A stretch of DNA of 64,000 bases from Streptosporangiales bacterium (GCA_009379825.1 WHTA01000019.1:20030-84029), one strand, 5' to 3'. Positions 1 through 8,459 are shown, counted from the stretch's first letter. The notes: a model not told the origin generated them from the letters alone. A program made the numbers and translations.

Positions 1-358
1 GCGAGGGCCGCTCCCCCTCGCCGAGCCGCAGCACGCACCCGCTCTCCCGGCGCAGCGCCACGCCCTGCGTGTAGTGGTCGCGGTGGACGTGCGTCACGAG
101 GATGGACCGCACGTCGGCCACCGAGTACGACAGCTCGGCGAGTGCGTCGCCGAGCTGCGCGCGGGACACATCCAACGCCCAGCCGGCGTCGACAAGCGTC
201 AGCCCGTCGTCACCTTCGAGTACGTAGACGTTGACGGCACGCAACCCGTCCTGCGGCAGCGGCAACGGCACGCGGTAGAGGCCCGGCATGACGTCGTACA
301 CACCGGGTTCTTCCCACCGGTGTCGCTCGTCGTCGTCGATGCGCTCCCGCTGCCTCAT
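1..358 (-). CDS. MBL-fold metallo-hydrolase, N-terminal part (runs off the window)
   Basis: The first 119 residues of a metallo-beta-lactamase-fold hydrolase are visible; the rest lies beyond base 1. After a short variable N-terminus comes the usual strand pattern 'NVYVLEGDDGLTLVDAG', then the zinc-binding motif THVHRDHYT (HxHxDH) around residue 96. The ATG overlaps the stop of the upstream 2-hydroxyacid oxidase gene as ATGA, so the two are probably translationally coupled. The family includes glyoxalase II-like and lactonase-like enzymes. The substrate cannot be told from this part; a thioester or lactone derived from the oxidase product is an inference only. Confidence 0.85.
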   Translation of the reverse strand, partial: MRQRERIDDDERHRWEEPGVYDVMPGLYRVPLPLPQDGLRAVNVYVLEGDDGLTLVDAGWALDVSRAQLGDALAELSYSVADVRSILVTHVHRDHYTQGVALRRESGCVLRLGEGERPS

Positions 359-1584
359 CGACCGACCTGCGTCCGCGCACTGACCAGGTCGCTGTTCAGC
401 TCCGCCACCGTGCGCACTCCCAGCAGCTGCATCGTCCGCATCAGCTCGCGGTGCAGGATCTCGATCACCCGCGAGACCCCCGGTCCCCCGCCAGCCATCA
501 GCCCGTACAGGTACCCACGGCCGACGAACGCCGCGTCCGCCCCGAGTCCGACCGCGGCAGCGATGTCCGAGCCACGGCGGACACCCCCGTCGAGGAACAG
601 CGTGGTGTCGTCGCCGACGGCCTCGCGCACGTGCGGCAGCAGGTCGAGCGGTGCCGGTGCCCGGTCGAGCTGCCGGCCGCCGTGGTTCGACACGATGATG
701 CCGTCGACGCCGATGCTCGCCAGCTGCTTCGCGTCGCTGACGTCCTGCACGCCCTTCACCAGGATCTTGCCGTCCCACACACTGCGGATCCACTCGAGGT
801 CGGCGAACGTGACGCTGGGGTCGAACAACGTGTTGATGATGCCGGCGAGGTTGTCCGCGGACCCGCCGGCGGTGGCGAACCGCAGCGGCTCACTGGTGAT
901 GAAGTCGAACCACCACGCCGGACGGGTGACGGCCTGCATCGCACTGCGCCAGCGCAGCGTCGGCGGGATGGTCATCCCGTGCCGCACGTCGCGCAGCCGG
1001 GAGCCGAGCACCGGCACGTCCACGGTGACGACGAGGACGTCCATCCCCGCTTCCTTCGCACGCTGCAGCGTCTCCGTGCTCTGCGCGCGGTCGCGGACGA
1101 CGTAGAGCTGGAACCAGTTCCAGCCGTCGGGCGCGGCCGCCGCCACCTCGTCTGCCGGCGTGGTGCCCATCGTCGACAGCGTGTACGGGACCCGCGCCGC
1201 CTCCGCGGCGCGTGCGACGGCCGGCTCCCCCTCCCGGTGCGAGATACGGGTGAAGCCGGTGGGTGCGAGCACCAGCGGCATGCCGACGCTGCGGCCGAAG
1301 ATCTTGGTCGCTGTCGACACCGTGCTTACGTCCCGCAGGATGCGGGGGTGAAAGGTCACCTCGTCGAACGCCTCGGTGGCGGCGCGCAGCGACTGCTCGC
1401 CGTCCGCGGCGCCGTCGACGAAGTCGAAGACCATCCGGGGTGCGCGCCGGCGGGCGAGCTCCCGCACGTCAGCGACGTCCGCGGCACCGCGCAACCGTGC
1501 TTGCGTGGACGGCAACGTGGGGCGCGGCGGCAGCATACGCCGCAGCTCGTGCCAGCGGGGTCGCCGTCGCTTCATGCCAGCCAT
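355..1584 (-). CDS. FMN-dependent alpha-hydroxy acid oxidase/dehydrogenase (LldD family)
   Basis: FMN-dependent enzyme that oxidises an L-2-hydroxyacid such as lactate to the 2-oxoacid. About 409 residues, as expected for the family. Visible motifs are 'RMVFDFVDGAADGE' near the N-terminus, 'LAPTGFTRI', the catalytic histidine in SNHGGRQLDRAPAP, and the flavin phosphate loop DGGVRRGSDIAAAVGLGA. An upstream in-frame ATG at 1632 exists, but ATG 1584 is preceded six bases upstream by TACGAT, a plausible leaderless -10; ATG 1575 is also possible. It diverges from the MntR-like gene and its stop overlaps the start of the MBL hydrolase. The exact substrate is not decided by the sequence. Confidence 0.88.
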   Translation of the reverse strand: MAGMKRRRPRWHELRRMLPPRPTLPSTQARLRGAADVADVRELARRRAPRMVFDFVDGAADGEQSLRAATEAFDEVTFHPRILRDVSTVSTATKIFGRSVGMPLVLAPTGFTRISHREGEPAVARAAEAARVPYTLSTMGTTPADEVAAAAPDGWNWFQLYVVRDRAQSTETLQRAKEAGMDVLVVTVDVPVLGSRLRDVRHGMTIPPTLRWRSAMQAVTRPAWWFDFITSEPLRFATAGGSADNLAGIINTLFDPSVTFADLEWIRSVWDGKILVKGVQDVSDAKQLASIGVDGIIVSNHGGRQLDRAPAPLDLLPHVREAVGDDTTLFLDGGVRRGSDIAAAVGLGADAAFVGRGYLYGLMAGGGPGVSRVIEILHRELMRTMQLLGVRTVAELNSDLVSARTQVGR

Positions 1585-1644
1585 CCGGTCATCGTAACTT
1601 CGGGCCACCGCCCCAGCAGTGACGCCCGGCACACCGGCCGAAGC

Positions 1645-1657
1645 TAGGCTTTGGCGT
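1645..1657 (+). promoter_or_regulatory. Leaderless -10 element of the MntR-like gene
   Basis: TAGGCT at 1645-1650 is followed by exactly seven bases and then the ATG at 1658, with no ribosome binding site. The same TANNNT-N7-start layout recurs at several other genes in this window, so transcription probably begins at or next to the start codon. Confidence 0.55.
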
Positions 1658-2341
1658 ATGGGCGTGTCCGAACTGTCGTCGAGCGCACAGAACTACCTGA
1701 AGACCATCTGGAACCTGCAGGAGTGGTCAGACTCACCGGTGACGGCATCGGTGATCGCGGACAGGATGGGACTGCGCCTGTCCACGGTGTCCGACGGGGT
1801 GCGCAAGCTGACCAGCCAGGGCCTGGTGGCGCATGCGCCGTACGGCACCATCGACCTGACCGACGCCGGCCGCTCGCACGCCATGGCGATGGTCCGCCGG
1901 CACCGCCTGATCGAGACGTTCCTCGTGCAGGTGCTCGAGTACCGGTGGGACGAGGTGCACGACGAGGCCGAGACCCTCGAGCACGCAGTGTCGGACCTGA
2001 TGATCGACCGGATCGACCGGCTGCTGCAGTATCCGCCGCGGGACCCGCACGGCGACCCGATCCCCTCCGCGGAGGGCGCGGTGACCGCGCCCCGCGCAGC
2101 ACCGTTGTCGTCGGGCATGGCCGGCAGCCGGGTCGTGGTGCAGCGCATCTCCGACGCCGATCCGGCCATGCTGCAGTACTTCGCCACCCAGGGCATCGTG
2201 CTGGACGCGCAGCTGGACGTCATGGAGAGCGAGCCGTACTCCGGCACGGTCGTCGTCCGGGTGGCAGGGAAGGACACGTCGACCAGCCTCGGCGGCGCGG
2301 CCGCGTCCGCCATCTGGGTGTCGCCACCCGCTACGTCGTGA
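1658..2341 (+). CDS. mntR: DtxR/MntR-family metal-dependent repressor, probably manganese-responsive
   Basis: 227-residue iron/manganese-dependent repressor with an N-terminal winged helix ('ASVIADRMGLRLSTVSDGVRKL'-type helix-turn-helix, residues 30-52), a dimerisation/metal domain and a C-terminal SH3-like domain. Metal ligands equivalent to DtxR H79, E83, H98, E105 and H106 are present as H82, E86, H101, E108 and H109. The position of DtxR Cys102 is Glu105, as in manganese-sensing MntR, so manganese is more likely than iron. The gene is convergent with, and overlaps by 11 bases, the metal ABC permease, supporting a role in controlling that importer. A longer ORF opens at 1619, but the leaderless signal favours 1658. 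Confidence 0.85.
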   Translation: MGVSELSSSAQNYLKTIWNLQEWSDSPVTASVIADRMGLRLSTVSDGVRKLTSQGLVAHAPYGTIDLTDAGRSHAMAMVRRHRLIETFLVQVLEYRWDEVHDEAETLEHAVSDLMIDRIDRLLQYPPRDPHGDPIPSAEGAVTAPRAAPLSSGMAGSRVVVQRISDADPAMLQYFATQGIVLDAQLDVMESEPYSGTVVVRVAGKDTSTSLGGAAASAIWVSPPATS

Positions 2342-3209
2342 CCGTCGCCTTCCGCCGCCGACCACCCGTGAGCCGGCTGCTCACCAGCCCGCGGCGCGGG
2401 CCGAAGAGGTAGACGAAGGCGAACACCACCCCCTGCGTGAGCACAATGGTCGCGCCCGGTGCAGTGTCTGCGTGGTAGCTGGCGTACGTGCCGACCGTGG
2501 TCGCGGCTGCTGAGATCGCCGGCGCGACCACCAGCATCCGGCCGAACCTGTCGGTGAGTAGGTAGGCCGTCACGCCGGGGATGATCAACATCGCCACGAC
2601 GAGCACCACCCCGATGATCTGCAGGGCGACCACCGACGTGACGGCGAGCAGGCCGAGCAGTGCGGCGCCGAGCACCCGTGGGTTCAGCCCGATGGCGTGC
2701 GCGTGCGTGGGGTCGAAGGCGTAGAGCGTGAAGTCGCGTCGCTTCACCAGCAGCACGCCGAGCGCAGCCGCGCCGAGCACCACGATCTGCACCAGCGCCC
2801 CCGTGTCGACACCGAGCAGGTTGCCGAAGATGATGTGGTTCAGGTCGGTCTGGCTCGGCGTCACGGAGACCAGCACGAGCCCGAGGGCGAACAGCGTCGT
2901 GAACACCAGCCCGATCGCGGCGTCCTCCTTCACCCTGCTGGTTCCACGAACCACGCCGATGAGCGCGACGGCGAGGAACCCGAACAGTACCGCGCCGACC
3001 GCGAACGGGGCGCCGACGATGTACGCGAGCACGACACCGGGCAGCACCGCGTGCGAGACCGCGTCACCCATCAGCGACCAGCCGATCAGCACCAGCCAGC
3101 ACGAGAGCACCGCACACACCACCGCGGCGACCAGGGCCGCGGCGAACGCCCGGAGCATGAAGCCCTGCGTCAACGGCTCGACGAGCAGCAGGTAGAGGTA
3201 GTCGGCCAT
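2331..3209 (-). CDS. Metal ABC transporter permease (Mn/Zn/Fe type)
   Basis: Membrane subunit of a manganese/zinc-type ABC importer, 292 residues with about eight hydrophobic segments typical of the ABC-3 family. The family signature 'WSLMGDAVSHAVLPGVVLAYIVG' is seen near residues 45-67 (motif DAVSHAVLPG). The ATG at 3209 follows the ATPase stop by eight bases, so the two are co-translated; a much longer open frame upstream is only the antisense-free third frame of the ATPase gene. Last gene of the SBP-ATPase-permease operon, with a regulator of the MntR type converging on it. Manganese is inferred from that neighbour. Confidence 0.88.
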   Translation of the reverse strand: MADYLYLLLVEPLTQGFMLRAFAAALVAAVVCAVLSCWLVLIGWSLMGDAVSHAVLPGVVLAYIVGAPFAVGAVLFGFLAVALIGVVRGTSRVKEDAAIGLVFTTLFALGLVLVSVTPSQTDLNHIIFGNLLGVDTGALVQIVVLGAAALGVLLVKRRDFTLYAFDPTHAHAIGLNPRVLGAALLGLLAVTSVVALQIIGVVLVVAMLIIPGVTAYLLTDRFGRMLVVAPAISAAATTVGTYASYHADTAPGATIVLTQGVVFAFVYLFGPRRGLVSSRLTGGRRRKATVTT

Positions 3210-3217
3210 GGCGTCCG

Positions 3218-3952
3218 CTACCCACTCGCCGACACGTCGACGCCGAACGCCAGGGCCAGGCTCTCCGGGCGGAGCACCTCGCTCGGCTCGCCGTGCATGA
3301 GCACCCGCTGCATGAGCAGCACCGCCTCGTCGGCCAGCTCGGGCACCGCGTGCAGGTCGTGCGTCGCGACGAACACCGTCGCGCCGCCGGCAGCGAGCTC
3401 GCGGAGCAACCGCACGATGGTCGCCTCGGACCGCTTGTCCACGCCGGCGAACGGCTCGTCGAGCAGCAGCAGGCTCGCCCCCTGAGCGATGCCGCGCGCC
3501 ACGAACGCCCGCTTCTTCTGCCCGTCGGAGAGCTGACCGATCTGGCGGTCCGCGTACTCGGTCAGCTCCACCCGCGCCAGCGCGTCGTCGACGGCCGCGC
3601 GGTCGGCTGCCCTGGCCCGGCGGGTCGGGCCCATCAGGCCGTACCTGCCCATCGTCACGACGTCGCGCACCGACAGCGGGAACGCCCAGTCGACGTCCTC
3701 GCTCTGCGGCACGTAGCCCGCGACGCCCGCCTTCCGCGCCCTCGCCGGTGGTTCGCCGGCGATCTCGACGTATCCGCGGTCGAGCTTGACGGCGCCCATG
3801 ATGGCCTTGAACAGGGTGGACTTGCCCGACCCGTTCATCCCGAGCAGCCCGCACACCCGTCCGGCGGTGAGCTCGAGCGAGGCACCGTCGAGCGCACGGA
3901 CCTCACCGTAGTGCACGACGACGTCGTGCACGCGCAGCGCAGGCGCACTCAT
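3218..3952 (-). CDS. Metal ABC transporter ATP-binding protein
   Basis: 244-residue ATPase that powers the metal importer. Walker A is GMNGSGKST (about residue 38), Q-loop VPQSEDVDW, signature LSDGQKKR and Walker B SLLLLDEP followed by the H-loop ATHD. 'SEDVDWAFPLSVRDVV' is typical of Mn/Zn (ZnuC/MntB-like) ATPases. Its ATG overlaps the stop of the substrate-binding lipoprotein gene (ATGA), which indicates translational coupling. No damage is seen. Confidence 0.92.
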   Translation of the reverse strand: MSAPALRVHDVVVHYGEVRALDGASLELTAGRVCGLLGMNGSGKSTLFKAIMGAVKLDRGYVEIAGEPPARARKAGVAGYVPQSEDVDWAFPLSVRDVVTMGRYGLMGPTRRARAADRAAVDDALARVELTEYADRQIGQLSDGQKKRAFVARGIAQGASLLLLDEPFAGVDKRSEATIVRLLRELAAGGATVFVATHDLHAVPELADEAVLLMQRVLMHGEPSEVLRPESLALAFGVDVSASG

Positions 3953-4884
3953 CCGCCTGCTCCCCTCAGACCGTCGACGATCGTCGACGCGTCGTGCCTG
4001 ATCAGGTCGAGGTACGTCGGCACCGGCCCGTCCTTCCCGGACAGCGAGTCGACGTACAGCGTGCCGCCGAAGCGGGCGCCAGTGGCGCCCACCACCTGGC
4101 GCATCGGCTTGTCCGACACCGTCGACTCGCAGAACACCGCCGGCACGTCCTTCGTGCTGACGAACCCGATCACCCCGGTGATCTGCTTCGGCGTGGCCTG
4201 CTGCTCCGCGTTGACCGGCCAGATGTACCTCTCCGTCAGCCCGGCGTCCCTGGCCAGGTACGAGAACGCGCCCTCACACGTGACAAGCGCCCGCTTGCCC
4301 GCCGGCAGCTCGTCGAGGTCGGCGACCAACCGGTCCTGCACCCGCTGGAGCCGCTTCTCGTACGCCTTGCCGTTGGCCCGGTAGTCGGCGGCATGGTCGG
4401 GGTCTAGCTCGCTGAACGCGTCCACCATGTTGTCCACGTAGGTCCGTACGTTCAGCGGCGACATCCACGCGTGCGGGTTCGGCCGGCCCGCGTAGGCGTC
4501 CTCCGCGATGTCGATGGCGTCCACGCCCTTGCTGACCACGACGTGCTCGACGTCCAGGTTGGCCACGAACTTGGCGAACCACGCCTCCAGGTTCAGCCCG
4601 TTGTCGAGGATCAGGTCGGCCCTTGAGGCCCGCTTCAGGTCGCCAGGCGTCGGCTCGTAGCCGTGGATCTCCGCGCCGACCTTGGTCAGCGACTCCACCC
4701 GCAGGTGGTCACCGGCGACGTTGCGTGCGATGTCCGCCAGCACGGTGAACGTGGTGAGCACCACCTTGCCGTCGGCGAGCTCGCTGCGCGGGATGCACCC
4801 CGCCGTGCCGACGGCCATGACCAGCGCGAGGAGCCAGGCGACGGGGGCACGGGCACGCGGCAGCGCGTTCCCTCGTACGTCCAA
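3949..4884 (-). CDS. Metal ABC transporter substrate-binding lipoprotein (cluster A-I)
   Basis: 311-residue zinc/manganese-binding protein. A basic start and hydrophobic stretch end in VGTAGC, a lipoprotein-type signal with Cys about residue 29. Metal ligand regions are seen as 'IHGYEPTPGDLK' (His), 'NPHAWMSPLN' (His), the Glu of 'CEGAFSYLARD', and Asp in the C-terminal lobe near 'YVDSLSG'. The start is TTG at 4884 with GGAGG five bases upstream. It is the first gene of the importer operon; a palindrome that overlaps a TATAAA -10 lies 53-69 bases upstream. Manganese rather than zinc is inferred from the MntR-like regulator and the lack of a histidine-rich loop. Confidence 0.88.
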   Translation of the reverse strand: MDVRGNALPRARAPVAWLLALVMAVGTAGCIPRSELADGKVVLTTFTVLADIARNVAGDHLRVESLTKVGAEIHGYEPTPGDLKRASRADLILDNGLNLEAWFAKFVANLDVEHVVVSKGVDAIDIAEDAYAGRPNPHAWMSPLNVRTYVDNMVDAFSELDPDHAADYRANGKAYEKRLQRVQDRLVADLDELPAGKRALVTCEGAFSYLARDAGLTERYIWPVNAEQQATPKQITGVIGFVSTKDVPAVFCESTVSDKPMRQVVGATGARFGGTLYVDSLSGKDGPVPTYLDLIRHDASTIVDGLRGAGG

Positions 4885-4936
4885 ACGGTCCTCCTCGCCG
4901 GCACGACCACCACCGGCGCTGGCAAAAGTTCGTCTG

Positions 4937-4953
4937 GACGTAGTTTATACGTC
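4937..4953. promoter_or_regulatory. Palindromic operator candidate upstream of the manganese importer
   Basis: GACGTA-GTTTA-TACGTC is a perfect 6-5-6 inverted repeat. On the minus strand it contains TATAAA (4944-4949), a good -10 for the importer operon starting at 4884. The site also covers the stop codon of the preceding symporter gene. A repressor bound here would block the promoter, which is the expected position for MntR. The link to MntR is inference. Confidence 0.5.
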
Positions 4954-6315
4954 GACATGACGAAGTCCATGCCTGTTCCAGAAGCCGAGCAGCCGCGCCA
5001 CGAGCAGCAGCACGAGGAAGAGGCCGACGGAGACCGCCCCGGTGACCAGCGGGCCGCGGCTCACCGCGACGATCGGCACCAGCGTGGTGATCAAACCGCC
5101 GCCGATGAACGGGCTGAGGAACGGCGCCCGCAGCGCGTACGCCTTGCCTGCGACGGTGTTCAGCCCAGGGTCGAACGTGCGCAGCAGCATCAGGCCGACC
5201 GACGACACACCCGTCAGGCTGCCGAAGTTCACGATCGCCTGCTCGAACCAGTCCTGCTCGAAGAGCCGCGGCCCGGCGAGGAAGAAGAAACCGACCGACA
5301 GGCCGGCCGCGAGCACCATGAGGATGGCCAGCGCCGCGGCGTTGTCGACCACCACCGGCAGCTCGATCGACGCGACCGCAGAGACGATCAGCAGGTCGAG
5401 GGCGAGGCCCTGGATGGTGCGCAGGCTCGCCGTGTCGACGGTGTCGCGCAGCGGGGTCCTGCCGATGACCAGCTGCACCAGGCCGCCGCCGAGCATGGCC
5501 AGCGGGAACAACGGCATGCCGGCCACGACCTGGTCCACGAAGTACTGGAGCACCCACCCGATGAGGATCGCGACCGCGACGAGGGCGGCGTGGAACGCGA
5601 GCGAGTCGATCAGGTCCTTGTTGAAGCTCGTCCGACCGATCGGCGTCCGTCGCTGTTCCGGCAGGACGTCACTGCTGCGGTCGTCGTACTCCGCCTCGCC
5701 CGCGGTGGCCTTGCTGGCGTACCCGCGGCGGATCCCCCAGTTCACCAGCGCCATGCCCGCGGTGATGCCGAAGATGAGCCCGACGGTGGCGGAGGTCAGC
5801 CCGAGCGAGCCGCCGGCCGACCAGCCGCGCGACTCGTACACCTCGGCCATCGCACCCGCGGTGCCGTGGCCGCCCGGCCAACCGGTCTCGACCAGGCTGC
5901 CGAACATGCCGTCGACGTTCCACAGTGGCGTGAGCACCAGCGCAGAGACGATCAGCGGCACCCCGATCAGCAGGAACGAGCCCATGTAGCCGAAGAGCAG
6001 CTGCGGCACGATGAGCCGGTACGTCTCCCGCAGCCGCGGCAGCCGCACCCCCATCAGCATCGGCGCGAACACGATCGTCGCGAGCATCTCCGGCAGCGCC
6101 GCCCACGTCGCCACCATCGACTCCGGGAAGAGACCGAAGCCGTACGGCCCGAGCGCGAGACCGATCACACCGCCGAGCAGCGCGGCCGGCAGGAACAGCT
6201 TGCGCAGCGGGCGGATCCCGACCCGCAGCAGGACACCGGCGAAGACGAGGATGCCGAGCACGACGACGGCGAACAGCAGGGTCTCTAGGTTGTCGACGGT
6301 CTCTGTCGGGAACAT
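4945..6315 (-). CDS. GltS-like sodium:glutamate symporter family protein
   Basis: 456-residue membrane protein with ten or more hydrophobic helices, laid out as in the GltS (sodium/glutamate symporter) family: two inverted halves, with glycine-rich loops such as 'WPGGHGTAGAM' in the first and 'NFGSLTGVSSVGLMLLR' in the second half. ATG 6315 has GAGGAG five bases upstream; the longer frame from 6381 overlaps the upstream oxidase gene. Gene order places it 22 bases after an FAD-dependent amine/amino-acid oxidase, divergent from an RpiR regulator, so it probably imports the oxidase substrate, an amino acid or a related acid. The family is known for glutamate, but distant members may carry other substrates. 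Confidence 0.78.
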   Translation of the reverse strand: MFPTETVDNLETLLFAVVVLGILVFAGVLLRVGIRPLRKLFLPAALLGGVIGLALGPYGFGLFPESMVATWAALPEMLATIVFAPMLMGVRLPRLRETYRLIVPQLLFGYMGSFLLIGVPLIVSALVLTPLWNVDGMFGSLVETGWPGGHGTAGAMAEVYESRGWSAGGSLGLTSATVGLIFGITAGMALVNWGIRRGYASKATAGEAEYDDRSSDVLPEQRRTPIGRTSFNKDLIDSLAFHAALVAVAILIGWVLQYFVDQVVAGMPLFPLAMLGGGLVQLVIGRTPLRDTVDTASLRTIQGLALDLLIVSAVASIELPVVVDNAAALAILMVLAAGLSVGFFFLAGPRLFEQDWFEQAIVNFGSLTGVSSVGLMLLRTFDPGLNTVAGKAYALRAPFLSPFIGGGLITTLVPIVAVSRGPLVTGAVSVGLFLVLLLVARLLGFWNRHGLRHVDV

Positions 6316-6337
6316 GGCGACTCCTCGCTTGCAGCCG

Positions 6338-7471
6338 TTACGGACTGCCGAATCGGCCGTACCTGAAGGGGACGAGCGCACTCGGCTTGACCTGCTCGGT
6401 GAGCCAGTCGGCCAGCAGCGACGCCACCGCAGGCGCGATGGCGAAGCCGTGCCCGGACCAGCCGGTGCCCACCACGACGTTGCGTACGGACGGCAGGGCG
6501 TCGATGACCGGGATCTCGTCCACGCAGCACGACTCGGCGCGGCTCACGTCCACCTCGCCGACAGTTGCCTTCGCCAGTGCGGGATAGACCGACCTGGCCT
6601 CGGCGAGGTTGCGGTCGACGTGCTCCTGGATCGGCTCGCCGCGCCCGGTGTCGGGGTTCCACCGGCCGCGCCACCCGCCTGAGATCATCACCTCGTCGCC
6701 GTGCGGCTTCATGGACAGCACCCGGTGGTCGTGCCCGACCAGGTGCCGGCACGGCTGGACGTCCGCCCGCGCGGTGAGCACCTGCGGGAACAGGTGCCAC
6801 ACCGGCAGCTGGTCGCCGAACCCCGCGACCAGCTCGCCGACCCCCGCGTTGTTCAGCAGCAGCACTGCCTCGCCGACCTCGATCCGGTCGCCGTCCTCCA
6901 CGACGACGGCCGTCACCTCGTTACCGGACCTGACCAGCTCGCGCACCCGGGTGTGCTCCCTGATCACCGCGCCGGCCTGCCTCGCGGCGGCGGCGAACGC
7001 GCGGGTGGTCGCCGTGTGGTCGGCGGCGCCGTCGAGCGGGCACCACAACGCCCCCTGCATCGCGTCCGTGACGTCCGGCTCGTACTCCTTCAGGTGCGCC
7101 CGGTCGAGGACCTCGGTGGGGATGCCGAGCGCGCGCTGCCGCCAGGCCACCGCCTCCAGGCTGACCAGGCCGCCCCGGGTGCCGGTGACCTCCTGCTCGA
7201 CCAGGTTCAGCCCACCGAACCGCTCGTAGCCGAGGTCCGCGCCCAGGTCGTCGGCGAGCCGCTGCCAGATGGGATAGGCCATCGCCATCAGCGGCAGCTC
7301 CGCCCCCGCCCGCCGGTTCGCGCGCACGCCGCGCCGGCCGAGCCCACCGGACGCGCCTGAGGCGATCTCGTCCGCCTCAAGCACGACGACGTCCGCCCCG
7401 CGTCGTGCCAGGTGCCACGCCGTCGCGCACCCGTACACTCCAGCACCGACGATCACGAACCGGAACTGCAC
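6338..7471 (-). CDS. FAD-dependent oxidoreductase, D-amino acid/sarcosine oxidase (DAO) family
   Basis: 377-residue flavoprotein with the dinucleotide-binding motif VIVGAGVYGCATAWHLARRG at the N-terminus, 'EADEIASGASGG' for ribose binding, and the C-terminal DAO signature 'VVVGTGWSGHGFAIAPAVA'. It should oxidise a secondary amine or amino acid at a C-N bond. I choose GTG 7471 because GGAGG lies six bases upstream; an ATG at 7522 lies within the operator region and lacks such a site. It is co-transcribed with the downstream GltS-like symporter and divergent from the RpiR regulator. The substrate is not set by the sequence. Confidence 0.82.
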   Translation of the reverse strand: MQFRFVIVGAGVYGCATAWHLARRGADVVVLEADEIASGASGGLGRRGVRANRRAGAELPLMAMAYPIWQRLADDLGADLGYERFGGLNLVEQEVTGTRGGLVSLEAVAWRQRALGIPTEVLDRAHLKEYEPDVTDAMQGALWCPLDGAADHTATTRAFAAAARQAGAVIREHTRVRELVRSGNEVTAVVVEDGDRIEVGEAVLLLNNAGVGELVAGFGDQLPVWHLFPQVLTARADVQPCRHLVGHDHRVLSMKPHGDEVMISGGWRGRWNPDTGRGEPIQEHVDRNLAEARSVYPALAKATVGEVDVSRAESCCVDEIPVIDALPSVRNVVVGTGWSGHGFAIAPAVASLLADWLTEQVKPSALVPFRYGRFGSP

Positions 7472-7504
7472 GCGCGTCCTCCATTGTGCGATGGATGAGC
7501 GCGA

Positions 7505-7526
7505 CTGTAGTTTGAATTTCATACAG
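7505..7526. promoter_or_regulatory. Operator candidate 1 in the divergent oxidase/RpiR intergenic region
   Basis: A 22-base element with CTGTA and TACAG as outer arms and TGAATTTCA in its centre. It shares the TGAA...TTCA core with the second repeat 11 bases away, so both may bind the same dimeric regulator, most simply the neighbouring RpiR protein. Confidence 0.4.
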
Positions 7527-7536
7527 AAGACAAGAT

Positions 7537-7552
7537 TGAAGTGGAAACTTCA
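7537..7552. promoter_or_regulatory. Operator candidate 2 (TGAAGT-GGAA-ACTTCA) before the RpiR gene
   Basis: Perfect 6-4-6 inverted repeat immediately upstream of the RpiR start codon. RpiR-family repressors often bind TGAA...TTCA-type repeats near their own genes, so autoregulation and control of the divergent oxidase-symporter operon are likely inferences. Confidence 0.45.
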
Positions 7553-7555
7553 TCG

Positions 7556-8428
7556 ATGAGTGAGGACTTCTCCGCTCAGGTGGCCGCCGCCGCGGGCCGG
7601 CTGTCACCCCAGGAGCGCACGGTCGCGGAGTTCCTGCTGGACCGGCCGCACGACGCGGTGACGGCGTCCACCGCGGAGATCGCCGCCGCCACCGGCACAA
7701 GCGACGCCACCGTCGTCCGTACCGCGAGGAAGCTCGGCTACTCCGGGCTGCGCGAGCTCAAGCGGGCGCTGATGGCGAAGGTCACCAACCCGCGCGACCC
7801 GGCCGCCGTGCTCGAACACCGGCTGGCGCGCGCCGACACCGGGCTCGGCCCGGTGCTCGACCAGATGCTCACCGACGCCACGACCCTGCTGGCGCAGCTG
7901 CCCGAGGAGCTGGACGAGACCTCGTGGCGGCGTGCCGTCGACCTGCTCGACACCGCGCAGACGATCTGGGTCTACGGCATCGGCCCGGCCGGCCTGATCG
8001 CCGAGTACCACGTGCTCGAGCTGTCCCGGATCCGCCGGCGCGCGCACGCGATCACGCAGACCGGCCTACGGCTCGCCGACCCCCTGCTCGGCATCGGCGC
8101 GGCGGACGTCGTCGTCATCTACGCGCCGCTGCGCCACTTCCACGAGATCGACGTGGCAGTCGCCCAGGCGCGCCGGGTGGGCGCGTCCGTCGTACTAGTG
8201 ACGCAGACCCTGGGCCCGGAGATGCAGGACCGCGTGGACGTCGTGCTGAACGTACCGCAAGCCGCAGCAACCACGGTCAGCGAGAACTTCGTCGACATCC
8301 TGCTCGCCCACGCCCTCACCTTCGAGCTAGCCAAGCGCGACCGAGTCAGCGCCGTAGCAGCACGCCAAGCCCTGACCCAGCTCCGCACGGAAATCGTCGC
8401 CGGCACCACCCTCGACACCGACGAGTGA
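7556..8428 (+). CDS. RpiR/MurR-family transcriptional regulator
   Basis: 290-residue regulator with an N-terminal RpiR helix-turn-helix (residues 1-75; 'EIAAATGTSDATVVRTARKLGYSGLRELK') and a C-terminal SIS sugar-phosphate-type domain (about 125-250; 'IWVYGIGPAGLIAEYHVLEL', 'VVIYAPLRHFHEI'). The SIS domain senses a small phosphorylated or acidic effector. ATG 7556 is taken as the start; a GTG at 7541 sits inside the inverted repeat and would add five residues. It diverges from the FAD oxidase and GltS-like symporter and most likely controls them. Confidence 0.85.
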   Translation: MSEDFSAQVAAAAGRLSPQERTVAEFLLDRPHDAVTASTAEIAAATGTSDATVVRTARKLGYSGLRELKRALMAKVTNPRDPAAVLEHRLARADTGLGPVLDQMLTDATTLLAQLPEELDETSWRRAVDLLDTAQTIWVYGIGPAGLIAEYHVLELSRIRRRAHAITQTGLRLADPLLGIGAADVVVIYAPLRHFHEIDVAVAQARRVGASVVLVTQTLGPEMQDRVDVVLNVPQAAATTVSENFVDILLAHALTFELAKRDRVSAVAARQALTQLRTEIVAGTTLDTDE

Positions 8429-8431
8429 CTC

Positions 8432-8459
8432 GGCCGGACGGGTCGGAGCCCGCCCGGCC
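8432..8459. terminator. GC hairpin between convergent genes
   Basis: GGCCGG-A-CGGG, a six-base loop, then CCCG-C-CCGGCC: a strong stem with one internal mismatch, directly after the RpiR stop and before the stop of the opposing substrate-binding-protein gene. It has no T-tract, as is common in high-GC actinomycetes, and could serve both directions. Confidence 0.55.

Noticed and set aside
4663..6288. 541-codon plus-strand open frame opposite the GltS-like gene
   Set aside because: Composition is dominated by Arg, Gln, Asp and His without any fold signature, as in other high-GC antisense frames; the minus-strand frame encodes a clear ten-helix symporter.
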